A DNA stretch of 64,000 nt, taken from positions 1,984,001 through 2,048,000 of the forward strand of contig NZ_CP026952.1 in assembly GCF_003065605.1 (NCBI RefSeq). Reading direction: 5' to 3'. The notes under the pieces were generated by a model. It was not told the DNA's origin. It saw only the letters and a list, made by a program, of their open reading frames with translations, and did not search any database. Position 1 is the stretch's first letter, and each line of letters opens with the position of its first letter. A program made the translations under genes and the position numbers. This DNA is from Aeromicrobium chenweiae (GTDB taxonomy: Bacteria; Actinomycetota; Actinomycetes; Propionibacteriales; Nocardioidaceae). Positions 1 through 8,988 of this stretch are shown one piece after another.

Positions 1-2114
1 TGTCCCGCGTCCACCATGACCTGCAGGTCGCCGGAGCCGTCGCGGAGCGTGGCGAAGCCGATCCTGCCGAGGTCGCGCTTCAGCAGCACCCGGCCCACCA
101 CCGACACCTCGATGCCGGTGTGGGTGTCAGGGGCGAGCGGGTCGTCGACGAGTCCACGCACCTCCGCCAGGGTGTGGGTGCGTGGCGCGGTGACCGGATA
201 GGGGTCGACGCCGCTGGCCCTGATCCGGTCCAGCTTCTCGCGGCGCACCCGCATCTGCTGCGGCAGGTGATCGGTAGAGATGGCCTCGGCCACCACGTCC
301 GGCGCCGGCGGCATGAGGGCAAGGACCGCCGCGGCGTGCTCGGCGTCCCCGGTCCGCAGCGTGTTCTCGGCGCCCTCCCGTCCCCGCAGCCTCCTGATCG
401 ACGGTGCGGTGAGGAAGCCCTCCGCGCTGCCGGCGGCGATGCCGACCCGCGGCAGGTCCGAGGTGTACTGGTAGCCGAGGTAGCGGGGTTGCCACTCCGG
501 CAGGTACTTCGCGTTGGACCGGTAGAGCGACTCCAGCTGCCAGGTCCTGCTGGCGATGAGCAGGCCCTGACGCCACAACCTCGCCACTGGGCCGGCGCCG
601 ATCTGCGCGCCGCGCTCGAAAGCCTCGCGGAACATCGCGAAGTTGAGCGAGACCGGACCGATCCCGAAGGTCGTCGCCTCGCGGGCCAGGCTGGAGATCA
701 GCAGCTCGACGAGCCCGTTGTCCGCGGACGGGTCGCGTCGCATCAGGTCCAGCGACAGACCCGAGTGGCCCCACGGGACGAGGCTCAGGAAGCCCCGCAG
801 GTTCCCGTCGCCGTCGTGGCCCTCGACCAGCACGCACGCGCCGTCGAGCGGGTCGCCGAGCCGACCGAGCGCCATCGAGAACCCCCGCTCGTCTCCCCCG
901 TCGCCGCGCCAGGACGCTGCGGCCTCGCCGAGCGCCGCGAAGTCGTCGTCGGTCAGGCTCGCGTGGCGTCGCACCCGGGTGGTGTAGCCGCGACGCTGCA
1001 ACCGGGAGACCGGGTGGCGGACGGACTTCATGCCCGGCCCGGTGAGCGAGAACGTGCTCATGTCGACGATCGCCTCGTCCCCGATGGCCAGCATCGACAG
1101 GCCGGCGTCGGCGTAGGCGACGGCGCCCTCGTGCCCGGCCCCCATGACGGCGAGCGACCAGCCGTTGGCGCGGGCCTCGTCGCGCCAGCGCCCGATGGCC
1201 TCCGGCCACCGATCCGGGTCCCCGACAGGGTTGCCGCTGGCCAGGCTGACCGAGCCCACCGTGCGGTAGGAGACCCCTGCCCGGGCGGTCCGGACGTCGC
1301 CCGTGTCCCACACGACCGCCTTGTCCCGGCGGGTGGCGAAGTACCCCAACGAGTCGTGCTCGCCGAAGTCGCGCAGCATCGCCCGCACAGCCGCCTCCTC
1401 GGCGATCCCCAACGACCGGGTGCCCCGCGGCGACCGGAACAGGATCACCGCTGCGCCGAGCACGACGACGGCGCCGACCAGCCCGATCAGCAGGCGTGCC
1501 CAGCGCGGCGCAGTCGTCGAGGAGTCGAGCCCCGCCCGGCCGAGGTCGAGCAGGAACGTGTCGAGGACGTAGAGCGCCGACTCGCCGAAGTCGCTGGACC
1601 GGCCCGTGGCGGTGACCAGCGCCGCCCCGCCGAGGACCATCACCAGTCCCCCGACCACGAGCACGCTGGTCGCGGCGAGCACGCTGCCGGGGACCCGCCG
1701 AGCCACGAACTGGGATCGCACCCGGACTGCGAGCACGATCGCGGCTGCGACGATGACGAACCCGATCGTCGCGGGAACGGCCTTCTCGCCGTCGCTGATC
1801 GCCAGGACCCTCCCGATCTCGGGGACCCCGAGCCACCAGACGACGACGACCCACCACGCCGCCGCCAGCCGGCGACGCAGCGCGATGCCCGTGCCGAACA
1901 GCAGCGCCGCATAGACCAGGCTCGGGACGACCGGGATGGTCAGCAGCGAGATCACGTCCTGGGAGACCGAGAAGTAGCGGCGCCAGGGCGGCACCAAGGT
2001 CGCCAGCGTCGCGATCACGCCGAAGGCCAGCAGCACGCCGGCGAACAGGTCCGGCCAGCGGTCATCGGCGGGTGGGTGGACCTGGATCCTGCGCAGGACA
2101 CGGTGCTCGGTCAT
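1..2114 (-). CDS. lysX: Bifunctional lysyl-phosphatidylglycerol synthase / lysine--tRNA ligase (LysX), 3' end cut by window edge
   Basis: It makes lysyl-tRNA and transfers lysine to phosphatidylglycerol in the membrane, which lowers the negative charge of the envelope and protects against cationic peptides. The visible 704 residues show an N-terminal block of hydrophobic helices (about residues 20-220), then a DUF2156/MprF-like soluble domain, then the start of a class II LysRS. The LysRS part is recognised by MRVRREKLDRIRASGVDPYP followed by an OB-fold segment (VVGRVLLKRDLGRIGFATL). Family members are about 1,100-1,170 residues, so roughly the last third lies outside the window. The ATG follows the stop of the upstream DUF998 gene directly (TAGATG), so the two are translationally coupled. 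The fusion of transferase and synthetase is typical of mycobacterial LysX. Confidence 0.9.
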   Translation of the reverse strand, partial: MTEHRVLRRIQVHPPADDRWPDLFAGVLLAFGVIATLATLVPPWRRYFSVSQDVISLLTIPVVPSLVYAALLFGTGIALRRRLAAAWWVVVVWWLGVPEIGRVLAISDGEKAVPATIGFVIVAAAIVLAVRVRSQFVARRVPGSVLAATSVLVVGGLVMVLGGAALVTATGRSSDFGESALYVLDTFLLDLGRAGLDSSTTAPRWARLLIGLVGAVVVLGAAVILFRSPRGTRSLGIAEEAAVRAMLRDFGEHDSLGYFATRRDKAVVWDTGDVRTARAGVSYRTVGSVSLASGNPVGDPDRWPEAIGRWRDEARANGWSLAVMGAGHEGAVAYADAGLSMLAIGDEAIVDMSTFSLTGPGMKSVRHPVSRLQRRGYTTRVRRHASLTDDDFAALGEAAASWRGDGGDERGFSMALGRLGDPLDGACVLVEGHDGDGNLRGFLSLVPWGHSGLSLDLMRRDPSADNGLVELLISSLAREATTFGIGPVSLNFAMFREAFERGAQIGAGPVARLWRQGLLIASRTWQLESLYRSNAKYLPEWQPRYLGYQYTSDLPRVGIAAGSAEGFLTAPSIRRLRGREGAENTLRTGDAEHAAAVLALMPPAPDVVAEAISTDHLPQQMRVRREKLDRIRASGVDPYPVTAPRTHTLAEVRGLVDDPLAPDTHTGIEVSVVGRVLLKRDLGRIGFATLRDGSGDLQVMVDAG

Positions 2115-2831
2115 CTAGGGCCCCCTCTTGTCCTCGGCTGCCGTCCGCGGCCGTCGTCCTGTCCCGGCCGGGTCCCGGCGTGGCGACGCTGCTCGGGCGA
2201 CGTGGACGGAGGCGTCGGCGGCGAGCAGGCCGAGGCACAGGATCCACAGGCTCATGCCCACGATGTGCACGCGCTGGCCGGTGGCGGCCACCCACTCCGG
2301 TCCCACCTCGGCGAAGAAGCCGAAGACGGCGGTCGCGACGAGGCCAGCCAGCCAGAACAGCCACCACGCGGCGAGCGCGAACCACCTCGGGCCGACCCGC
2401 CGGGTCGTCAACCACGCAGCTGCCGTCCCGATGTACAGGCCGACGTCGGACACCGTGCTGAGCACCAGATGGAGATCACCCTGCCGCTGCTGCGCAGGGC
2501 TGGAGCAGACGATGTCCGGCCCGCAGGGCGTCGTGATGACGGCGGCCGCGGCGGCCGCGACCGCGAAGACCGCGGTGCCGCCCACCACCACCGGGCGACA
2601 GCGCCCCGGCGGCAGCGCCCGTCGGACACTCGGCAGGATCAGCAGCACGAGCACGCCGCACAGGAAGTCGGTCACGCGGGCCACCACCGCGAACGGCTCC
2701 CCCGGGGCGGACAGGTTGCTCACGACGTCACCCATGCCCTCGAAGCCCCGCAGCACCCAGTCGAGGACGAAGTTGGAGTAGAACAACCCGGCGACGGCAC
2801 TGGTGAGCACCAGCGTCGTCGCTCGGCCCAT
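2115..2831 (-). CDS. DUF998 family membrane protein
   Basis: A 238-residue integral membrane protein with about six hydrophobic segments. The pattern matches DUF998: small aromatic/glycine-rich first helix, 'GVLVLLILPSV' second helix, and a conserved 'GLYIG' and 'HIVGMSLWI' in later helices. The function is unknown. I chose the ATG preceded by GGGGG; an in-frame GTG 15 bases upstream overlaps the stop of the LssY_C gene (GTGA) and is an equally plausible start. The gene sits between the LssY_C gene and lysX, with no gap to lysX, which suggests a shared role in envelope lipid handling (inference). Confidence 0.75.
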   Translation of the reverse strand: MGRATTLVLTSAVAGLFYSNFVLDWVLRGFEGMGDVVSNLSAPGEPFAVVARVTDFLCGVLVLLILPSVRRALPPGRCRPVVVGGTAVFAVAAAAAAVITTPCGPDIVCSSPAQQRQGDLHLVLSTVSDVGLYIGTAAAWLTTRRVGPRWFALAAWWLFWLAGLVATAVFGFFAEVGPEWVAATGQRVHIVGMSLWILCLGLLAADASVHVARAASPRRDPAGTGRRPRTAAEDKRGP

Positions 2832-2842
2832 CCCCCGGCCGC

Positions 2843-4081
2843 TCACCCGAGGCTCGTCTCGGACCTGGCACCAGCCGCCTGCCCGGTCGCGAACCCGCGC
2901 GCACCCGGGCTCGACAGGGCGAGGATGACCAGGATGCTCCCGCCGGACGTGAGGAGCTCCTGCACCCGGACCACCCGGTGGTCGCCGAAGAAGAAGTCGC
3001 TCATCGCGGCCAGCGCCGTGACGGAGCACGCCGCCATCAGGAGCAGCCGGGCCCAGTTGCGCCCGGCGAGGATGCCCACTGCCAGCCACCCGTCCGCCAC
3101 GGCGGCGGCGAGGAGCACCGGCTGGCTCCACGGCTGGGACTCACCGACGCGCGGCCACAGGGCGGCCATGACGTATCCCGTCCCGCGTGCCAGCGCGACG
3201 CCCGCGCCGACCAGCACGGCGGACGGCCACCGCGCCTCGCGCTCGGGCGGATGCACCGGCTCGGCCCCGACCTCGGTGCCGCGCACGTCCAGGACGGGAA
3301 GGTCCCCGTCGGTACGGATCCGATCCCCGCCGCCGTTGACGTGGTGGTAGCCGGACGAGAAGTTCTTGATCGTCGCGACGGACGCGGACGGCACCGCCGC
3401 CTCGACCGAGGAGACCACGAAGTCCCGCTCCCGGTCGGTGTCCTCGGCAATGCGGTGCGTGACCTGCAGGGTGAACAGCGACAGACCCACCCTCCGGTCG
3501 AAGGTGGCGGCCGCCATCCAGTCCGTCCGGAACCCTCCCGGCAGGAGCCAGCCGTCCGGGCACCGCCAGAACCGCACGTGGTGGCGCTTCATCGGACTCC
3601 CCCGCACCTCTCGCTCGTACGCGAAGTCCTGCTGCCGGTCGAACAGCCGCAAGGGACTGACCGGCGCCGCCGGGTAGCTTCGGCGACGAAGCACGCTGGC
3701 CACGATGCCGATCGACGACTGCAGGTCCACCGGGTCGGCCAGCGTCCACCCGGCCGCGGCCATGGCGGCGTGGACCTGGCCCGGCCGCCCCAGGAACCCG
3801 AGGTTGACCGGGTCCCCGAGCAGCCCGTCGCTGGTCCGGGTCCGCCCGATGAAGTAGTCAGGCAGGTAGATCGCCGTGAGGATGCGATGCAGGCGGGGCA
3901 GCACGAGATAGCTGAAGAAGACCCAGAACACCACCAGCAGCAAGGTCGGCCAGCCGGGTCGCAAGCCGTCCCGCAGCAGCACGAAGGAGAACCACAGACC
4001 GGCCACCGACGAGAACGCGAAGAACCAGCCGTCGAGGACCTTGCTCGACGAGCCCGGCCGCGCGGTGCTCGTGGGCGCCAT
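2843..4081 (-). CDS. LssY C-terminal domain membrane protein
   Basis: 412 residues. Two hydrophobic segments near the N-terminus (about 18-70) are followed by a soluble region resembling the LssY_C domain (NLGFLGRPGQVHAAMAAAGW, 'RHHVRFWRCP', 'HRIAEDTDRERDFV'), and then three or four further membrane helices. LssY_C domains occur C-terminal to PAP2 phosphatase or DedA-like domains in lipid-related proteins; here the PAP2 domain is absent. First gene of an apparent operon with DUF998 and lysX, divergent from the DMT transporter gene. A role in phospholipid metabolism is inferred from this context only. Confidence 0.7.
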   Translation of the reverse strand: MAPTSTARPGSSSKVLDGWFFAFSSVAGLWFSFVLLRDGLRPGWPTLLLVVFWVFFSYLVLPRLHRILTAIYLPDYFIGRTRTSDGLLGDPVNLGFLGRPGQVHAAMAAAGWTLADPVDLQSSIGIVASVLRRRSYPAAPVSPLRLFDRQQDFAYEREVRGSPMKRHHVRFWRCPDGWLLPGGFRTDWMAAATFDRRVGLSLFTLQVTHRIAEDTDRERDFVVSSVEAAVPSASVATIKNFSSGYHHVNGGGDRIRTDGDLPVLDVRGTEVGAEPVHPPEREARWPSAVLVGAGVALARGTGYVMAALWPRVGESQPWSQPVLLAAAVADGWLAVGILAGRNWARLLLMAACSVTALAAMSDFFFGDHRVVRVQELLTSGGSILVILALSSPGARGFATGQAAGARSETSLG

Positions 4082-4102
4082 CGGGCCAGTCTGGACGGGC
4101 TG

Positions 4103-4118
4103 ACTTCCCTGCGGAAGT
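4103..4118. promoter_or_regulatory. Short inverted repeat between divergent genes (possible operator)
   Basis: ACTTCC-CTGC-GGAAGT lies in the 61-base space between the divergently transcribed LssY_C and DMT transporter genes. A six-base arm can arise by chance in this GC-rich DNA, so this is a weak candidate. Confidence 0.25.
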
Positions 4119-4142
4119 GACCTCGTCCCCTACCGTGGAGGG

Positions 4143-5006
4143 ATGCTTGCCGGACTGCTCGTCGCAGCGGGAGCGGCCCTCTGCTACGGGGTTGCGTCCG
4201 TCCTGGAGGCTGTCGCCACCCGCCGCACCGAGACGGTCCAGGGCCTGGACCCACGTCTGATGATGCGGCTGCTCCGGTCGTGGCAGTACGTGCTGGGAGT
4301 CGGTCTGGACGGTCTGGGCTTCCTGCTCAGCCTGCTCGCCGTCCGCACGCTGCCGCTCTTCGTCGTGCAGTCGGTCGTCGCCAGCTTCCTGGCCGTGACC
4401 GCCGTGCTGGGGGCGGTCTTCCTGAAGATGCGGCTGTCACGCGCCGACCGCATCGGGCTCGCGGTCGTCGTGCTGGGACTCGTGCTGGTCGGCGCCTCAG
4501 CGACGACCGACAGCAGCGTGGACGTGGGTCGCGCGGAGGAGTGGGGGGTCCTCGTGGCAGCCGTGCTGCTGACCGTCGCCTCCGTCCCGTTGGCCCGGTT
4601 GCCGGGCGCGGCCGGCGCCACGGCCCTCGGGGCCGTCGCCGGCCTGGCCTACGGAGTGACCGCCGTGGCGTCCCGGATGCTGCCCGGGGACCTCGCCCCG
4701 GACAAGCTGGGCGCTGACCTCGGCCCCCTGCTGGAGAGCCCCGCGACGTACGGCCTCGTGGTCGGCGGGGCCGTCGCGATGCTGACCTACTCGATCGCGC
4801 TGCAGCGCGGGAGCGTCACGAGGGCCACGGCACCGCTCGTGGTGGGCGAGACCGTGGTCCCGGCCGTTGTCGGCCTCCTCCTCCTGGGTGACCACCCACG
4901 CCACGGATGGGGCCCGGTCGCCCTGGCCGGGTTCGTCCTCGCCGTGGCCGGTGCCGTGAGCCTGGCCCGGCACGGGGAGCTCGAGCCGCCACCCGCCGGG
5001 TCATGA
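4143..5006 (+). CDS. DMT-superfamily (EamA/NIPA-like) membrane transporter
   Basis: 287 residues with about nine or ten closely spaced hydrophobic helices. The sequence is arranged as two similar halves ('VVQSVVASFLAVTAVLGAVF' in the first; 'ATAPLVVGETVVPAVVGLLL' in the second), the internal duplication typical of drug/metabolite transporters. The substrate cannot be told. The ATG directly follows a purine-rich GGAGGG. Monocistronic and divergent from the LssY_C operon. Confidence 0.75.
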   Translation: MLAGLLVAAGAALCYGVASVLEAVATRRTETVQGLDPRLMMRLLRSWQYVLGVGLDGLGFLLSLLAVRTLPLFVVQSVVASFLAVTAVLGAVFLKMRLSRADRIGLAVVVLGLVLVGASATTDSSVDVGRAEEWGVLVAAVLLTVASVPLARLPGAAGATALGAVAGLAYGVTAVASRMLPGDLAPDKLGADLGPLLESPATYGLVVGGAVAMLTYSIALQRGSVTRATAPLVVGETVVPAVVGLLLLGDHPRHGWGPVALAGFVLAVAGAVSLARHGELEPPPAGS

Positions 5007-5118
5007 CGGCGGAGCACAGCCTCCCGGGCCCTCCGGCCCTCCCACGATCCGTCTCCCCGCGCGACGGTGAACCAGGTGCCGCCGGCCCGGTGGCACGACG
5101 TCGCAGGAAGGACACGCA

Positions 5119-5970
5119 ATGCAGAACCTCACGGTCCTGGGCACCGGTGTGCTCGGCTCACAGATCATCTTCCAGGCCGCGTACCACGGCAAGGACGTCG
5201 TCGCCTACGACATCAACGACGAGATCCTGGCCAAGCTGCCGGCGCGCTGGGAGTTCCTGCGCCAGCGCTACCTGACCGACCTGCCCGACGTGACCGAGGA
5301 GAAGCTCGACGCCGCCGTCGGGCGGATCCGTGCGACCAGCGACCTCGCCGACGCGCTGAAGGACGCCGACCTGGTCATCGAGGCCGTCCCGGAGGTGCTC
5401 GACATCAAGCGGGACACCTGGGCCAAGGTGGCCGCTGTCGCTCCCAGCCGGACGATCTTCGCGACCAACTCCTCCACCTTGCTGCCCAGCGCCATCGCCG
5501 ACGCGACGGGCCGGCCCGACAAGTTCCTCGCGCTGCACTTCGCGAACGAGATCTGGCGCAACAACACCGGTGAGGTCATGGGGCACGCCGGCACGTCCCC
5601 CGAGGCGTTCGAGGCGGTCGCCCAGTTCGCCGAGGAGATCGGCATGATCGCCATCCGCGTCAAGAAGGAGCAGCCCGGCTACGTCCTCAACTCGCTGCTC
5701 GTCCCCCTGCTGAGCGCAGCGGCGGACCTGTGGGTGCGCGGCGTCGCCGACATCGAGACGATCGACCTGACGTGGCGCAAGGCCACCGGCGCTCCCGCGG
5801 GGCCGTTCCAGATCTTCGACGTCGTCGGCATGGAGACGCCGTACAACCTCAACGTCCACAGCGACGACCCGGTCAAGCGGGAGTTCGCCGAGATCCTCAA
5901 GCGCGAGTACATCGACAAGGGACGACTGGGGATCGCCACCGGCAAGGGGTTCTACGACTACGACACCTGA
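5119..5970 (+). CDS. 3-hydroxyacyl-CoA dehydrogenase family NAD-binding protein
   Basis: 283 residues, the usual length for a stand-alone FadB2/Hbd-type enzyme that oxidises (3S)-hydroxyacyl-CoA to 3-ketoacyl-CoA with NAD+. The N-terminal Rossmann motif is GTGVLGSQIIFQAA, followed by the acidic ribose-binding residue in 'VVAYDIN'. 'FATNSSTLLPS' and 'LALHFANEIW' occupy the places of the usual SNTSS and HFFNP motifs, so the catalytic His is kept but the neighbouring residues deviate. The C-terminal domain ends GKGFYDYD. The RBS GGAAGGA precedes the ATG. The altered HFFNP region leaves the exact substrate open. Confidence 0.8.
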   Translation: MQNLTVLGTGVLGSQIIFQAAYHGKDVVAYDINDEILAKLPARWEFLRQRYLTDLPDVTEEKLDAAVGRIRATSDLADALKDADLVIEAVPEVLDIKRDTWAKVAAVAPSRTIFATNSSTLLPSAIADATGRPDKFLALHFANEIWRNNTGEVMGHAGTSPEAFEAVAQFAEEIGMIAIRVKKEQPGYVLNSLLVPLLSAAADLWVRGVADIETIDLTWRKATGAPAGPFQIFDVVGMETPYNLNVHSDDPVKREFAEILKREYIDKGRLGIATGKGFYDYDT

Positions 5971-6065
5971 CCGGTGCTGCTCGCTCGCTGCGTGCGGTCT
6001 GTCCGGGTGTCGGCCTTCAGGTCCTTGCGTAGGCTGGAGCCGTCGAACTGTTGGGGGTGATGCCG

Positions 6066-6683
6066 GTGAGCGAGCGGGACCGCAAGCTGCACGAGTATCG
6101 CCAGCGCCTGGAGGCTGAACGCGCCGGTCAGGACGACACCGAGGAGTCTGCCGAGGAGGCCGCGAAGGCCCGCGACCGACGCATCGCGAGCCAGTCCGCC
6201 TGGGTCGAGATCCAGGTCCAGCAGGCCATGCGCGACGGCGAGTTCGACAACCTGCCCGGCGCGGGCAAGCCCATCCCCGGTCTCGACCGCCCGCACGACC
6301 CGGACTGGTGGCTCAAGCGCCTGATCGAGCGGGAGAAGATCAGCGTCCTCCCGCCGGCGCTCGCGCTGCGGACCGAGGACGCCCGCCTGGACGACGTGCT
6401 GGACCGCGAGACCGTCGCGGACGGCGTGCGCCGGGTGGTCGAGGACTTCAACGCCCGCATCGTCGACGCCCGCCGGCAGCTCCAGGGCGGTCCCCCGGTG
6501 ATCACCCCGCTGCGGGACGTCGAGGCCGAGGTGGACGCCTGGGCCCGCCGACGCGCCGACCGGGTGGCCGAGCAGAAACGCCGGCTCGCCGAGATCCGTG
6601 CCGCCGAGCGTGCCGCCGCTCCCGTGCCTTGGTGGCGGCGACTCCTCGCACGTCTGCGCAGCACGTTCGGACGCCACGCGTGA
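6066..6683 (+). CDS. DUF1992 (DnaJ-homologue subfamily C member 28-type) protein
   Basis: 205 residues, highly charged. The conserved DUF1992 core is visible: 'QVQQAMRDGEFDNLPGAGKP', then 'DPDWWLKRLIEREK' and 'PPALALRTE'. No J domain is present. The role is unknown; the family is widespread and cytosolic. I chose the GTG eight bases after GGGGG; an ATG six bases upstream is too close to that purine run, and an upstream TTG is unlikely. Confidence 0.75.
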   Translation: MSERDRKLHEYRQRLEAERAGQDDTEESAEEAAKARDRRIASQSAWVEIQVQQAMRDGEFDNLPGAGKPIPGLDRPHDPDWWLKRLIEREKISVLPPALALRTEDARLDDVLDRETVADGVRRVVEDFNARIVDARRQLQGGPPVITPLRDVEAEVDAWARRRADRVAEQKRRLAEIRAAERAAAPVPWWRRLLARLRSTFGRHA

Positions 6684-6711
6684 TCCGCTGTCGTACCGGC
6701 CCGGCAGACTG

Positions 6712-7653
6712 ATGGGCGTGCCGACGCCCGACGAGCTGCCCCAGACCCGCGAGCTCGCGCTGCCCACAGACGTCAACGTCATGTTGACGCTGTCGCTGCT
6801 GCGTCGTGGTGCAGGCGACCCGACGACCAGGCGCGACGGGACAACGCTGTGGCGCACGAGCCGCATGGCGTCCGGTCCGGTCACCTACCGGCTGCGTCAG
6901 CCGCACCCGCGTCTCGTGACGGCCCACGCGTGGGGGCCGGGCGCGGCGGAGATGCTCGACGGCCTGCCGGCGCTCGTCGGCGCGGACGACGACCCGACCG
7001 GGTTCGAGCCCCGCCACCCGATCGTCATCGACTCGCACCGCCGCCACCCCGGGCTCCGTGTCCCCCGCACCGGTCGCGTGCTGGAGGCCCTGATCGGCGG
7101 CGTCATCGAGCAACGTGTCGTGGGCCTCGACGCGTTCGCGGCCTGGCGCCGGCTCCACCTGCGCTTCGGCGATCCCGCGCCGGGGCCCGCCCCCGACGGC
7201 ATGCGGGTGTTCCCGACCGCCGAGACGTGGGCCTCGATCCCCTCGTGGGAGTGGCACCGCGCCGGGATCGACCCGCAACGCGCCCGCACGGCGCAGGCCT
7301 GCGCGCGGGTGGGCCAGCAGGTCGACGGCCTGGTGGCCAGGCACGGTCGAGACCATGCCGCCGTCCGTCGCGGCCTCCGCAGCATCCCCGGCGTCGGCGT
7401 CTGGACGGTCGCCGAGGTCGGCATCCGTGCGCTGGGAGACGCCGATGCGGTCTCGTTCGGCGACTTCCATGTCGCCAAGGACATCGGCCTCGTCCTCGCC
7501 GGCCGACCGTTCGACGACGCCGAGCTCGAAGAGGTGCTGGAGCCGTGGCGTCCGCACCGCCAGCGCGTGGTCCGCCTCATCGCCCTCAGCCCCCTGGCCC
7601 GGCCGGAGCGCCGTGGTCCACGCAGCCCCCGGGTCGACTACCGCTCGATCTGA
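6712..7653 (+). CDS. AlkA-like DNA-3-methyladenine glycosylase (HhH-GPD family)
   Basis: 313 residues. Base-excision repair enzyme that removes alkylated purines. The helix-hairpin-helix lies in 'LRSIPGVGVWTVAEVGIRAL', followed by 'FGDFHVAKDIG', which supplies the catalytic aspartate of the HhH-GPD motif. The N-terminal part matches the AlkA-N-like region (DVNVMLTLSLLRRG). There is no Ada methyltransferase fusion. The ATG is chosen because upstream sequence lacks family similarity and overlaps the preceding gene. Confidence 0.8.
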   Translation: MGVPTPDELPQTRELALPTDVNVMLTLSLLRRGAGDPTTRRDGTTLWRTSRMASGPVTYRLRQPHPRLVTAHAWGPGAAEMLDGLPALVGADDDPTGFEPRHPIVIDSHRRHPGLRVPRTGRVLEALIGGVIEQRVVGLDAFAAWRRLHLRFGDPAPGPAPDGMRVFPTAETWASIPSWEWHRAGIDPQRARTAQACARVGQQVDGLVARHGRDHAAVRRGLRSIPGVGVWTVAEVGIRALGDADAVSFGDFHVAKDIGLVLAGRPFDDAELEEVLEPWRPHRQRVVRLIALSPLARPERRGPRSPRVDYRSI

Positions 7654-7670
7654 CACGATGAGTCCCGATC

Positions 7671-8903
7671 ATGGACGACTCGACACCTGCTCGCGACCTC
7701 GTCGCGCCCGTCCGGCGGCGCCCCGCGCCGTCCGCGGTCGTGCAGCGCATCCCCGGCTGGGTGCGGGTGGCGCTGGCGATGTTCGCCGTCGGCTGGGGTG
7801 CCAACCAGTTCGCCGCGATGTTGCTCGTCTACCGAGCGGAGGACGGCGCATCCAGCGAGATGGTCACCGCCCTCTTCGGGGCGTACGCCCTCGGCCTGAT
7901 CCCGGCGCTGCTGATCGTCGCCCCGATCTCCGACCGGATCGGGCGACGACGGGTCGTGCGTCCGGTCCTGGTGCTGTCGACCATCGCCACCGTCGTGCTG
8001 ATCGTCGGGCGCGACAGCTTCGAGCTGCTGCTCATCGGTCGGCTCGCCGCCGGCATCGCGTCCGGTGCGGCGTTCGCCCCCGGAACTGCGTGGGTCAAGG
8101 AGCTGTCGGCTGATCGTCCCGGCGGCACCGGGGCCCGACGAGCCACCCTCGCCCTGTCAGCGGGATTCGGCTCCGGTCCGCTGGTGGCCGGCATCTGTGC
8201 GCAGTGGCTCCCGGCCCCGACGATCGTGCCGTACGTCCCGCACCTCGCGCTGATGGCGCTGGTCATCGCCGTGGCGTGGCACGCTCCCGAGCCGTTCGTG
8301 CCGCGCAGCGCCGACGAGCCGCGTCGACGCAGCCATGTCCGTGAGGCCCTGCTGTCCCGGCCGTTCCTGATGGCCATCCTGCTCACCGCGCCGTGGGTGT
8401 TCGGCGCCGCCTCGACCAGCTTCGCCACCCTCCCCACGTTCGTCGAGATCGGCGTCGCCCCGATCGCCGTGACCGGCGCCCTCGCGGGTCTGACGCTGTG
8501 GACGGGCGTGGCCATCCAGCCGCTCGGCCGACGTCTGGGCGACCCGAGACTCATCATCACCACCGGTCTCGGGGCCGCAGCGGCCGGTCTGGCGACGGGG
8601 ATCCTGCTCGACCTGACCGGCCTGGCCTGGCTGGTGCTCCCCGCCGCGATGCTGCTCGGCGCGGCGTACGGGCTGGTCCTCGTCGGCGGCCTGACCGCAG
8701 TCGAGGCGCTCGCACGTCCTGACGACCTCGGCACCCTCAACGCGGTGTTCTACAGCCTCACGTACGTCGGCTTCGCCGCTCCGCTGCTCAACACCCTGGC
8801 GCTCACCGCGATCTCCCCGGAGACACTGATGCTCGCCGGCATCGCGGCGATCGCCGCCACCGTGCCCCTGGTGTTCGCCTCCCGTCCTGGTCGGCCGCGC
8901 TGA
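7671..8903 (+). CDS. MFS transporter
   Basis: 410 residues with about twelve hydrophobic segments. The MFS motif A after helix 2 is 'APISDRIGRRRVVRPVL', and helix 5 carries 'SAGFGSGPLVAGICAQWLP', a motif C-like antiporter signature that favours drug:H+ antiport. The substrate is unknown. Eighteen bases after the glycosylase stop, so possibly cotranscribed with it. Its 3' end overlaps, on the opposite strand, a fragment of a VOC-family gene. Confidence 0.85.
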   Translation: MDDSTPARDLVAPVRRRPAPSAVVQRIPGWVRVALAMFAVGWGANQFAAMLLVYRAEDGASSEMVTALFGAYALGLIPALLIVAPISDRIGRRRVVRPVLVLSTIATVVLIVGRDSFELLLIGRLAAGIASGAAFAPGTAWVKELSADRPGGTGARRATLALSAGFGSGPLVAGICAQWLPAPTIVPYVPHLALMALVIAVAWHAPEPFVPRSADEPRRRSHVREALLSRPFLMAILLTAPWVFGAASTSFATLPTFVEIGVAPIAVTGALAGLTLWTGVAIQPLGRRLGDPRLIITTGLGAAAAGLATGILLDLTGLAWLVLPAAMLLGAAYGLVLVGGLTAVEALARPDDLGTLNAVFYSLTYVGFAAPLLNTLALTAISPETLMLAGIAAIAATVPLVFASRPGRPR

Positions 8904-8988
8904 TCGAGAAGACGTTGCCCGACGGGTCGAGCACGGCGTAGCGCGCCGCGACGTGGTCGTCGCCCTTGGGACAGACCAGGACGCTCAC
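8803..8988 (-). pseudogene. Possible remnant of a VOC/glyoxalase-fold gene (C-terminal piece)
   Basis: A 61-codon frame starting at a GTG that overlaps the stop of the upstream hydrolase (GTGA). Its first 30 residues contain 'ARYAVLDPSGNVFSI', which resembles the last beta-strand of glyoxalase/bleomycin-resistance (VOC) proteins, where a DPxGNxF motif carries a metal ligand. The rest of the domain is missing, and the frame then runs antisense into the end of the MFS gene. I read it as a truncated leftover. A short coding sequence or coincidental similarity cannot be excluded. Confidence 0.35.

Noticed and set aside
120-3350. A 1,076-codon open frame on the plus strand
   Set aside because: It is antisense to lysX, the DUF998 gene and part of the LssY_C gene, with Arg/Pro/Gly-rich low-complexity translation typical of high-GC shadow frames.
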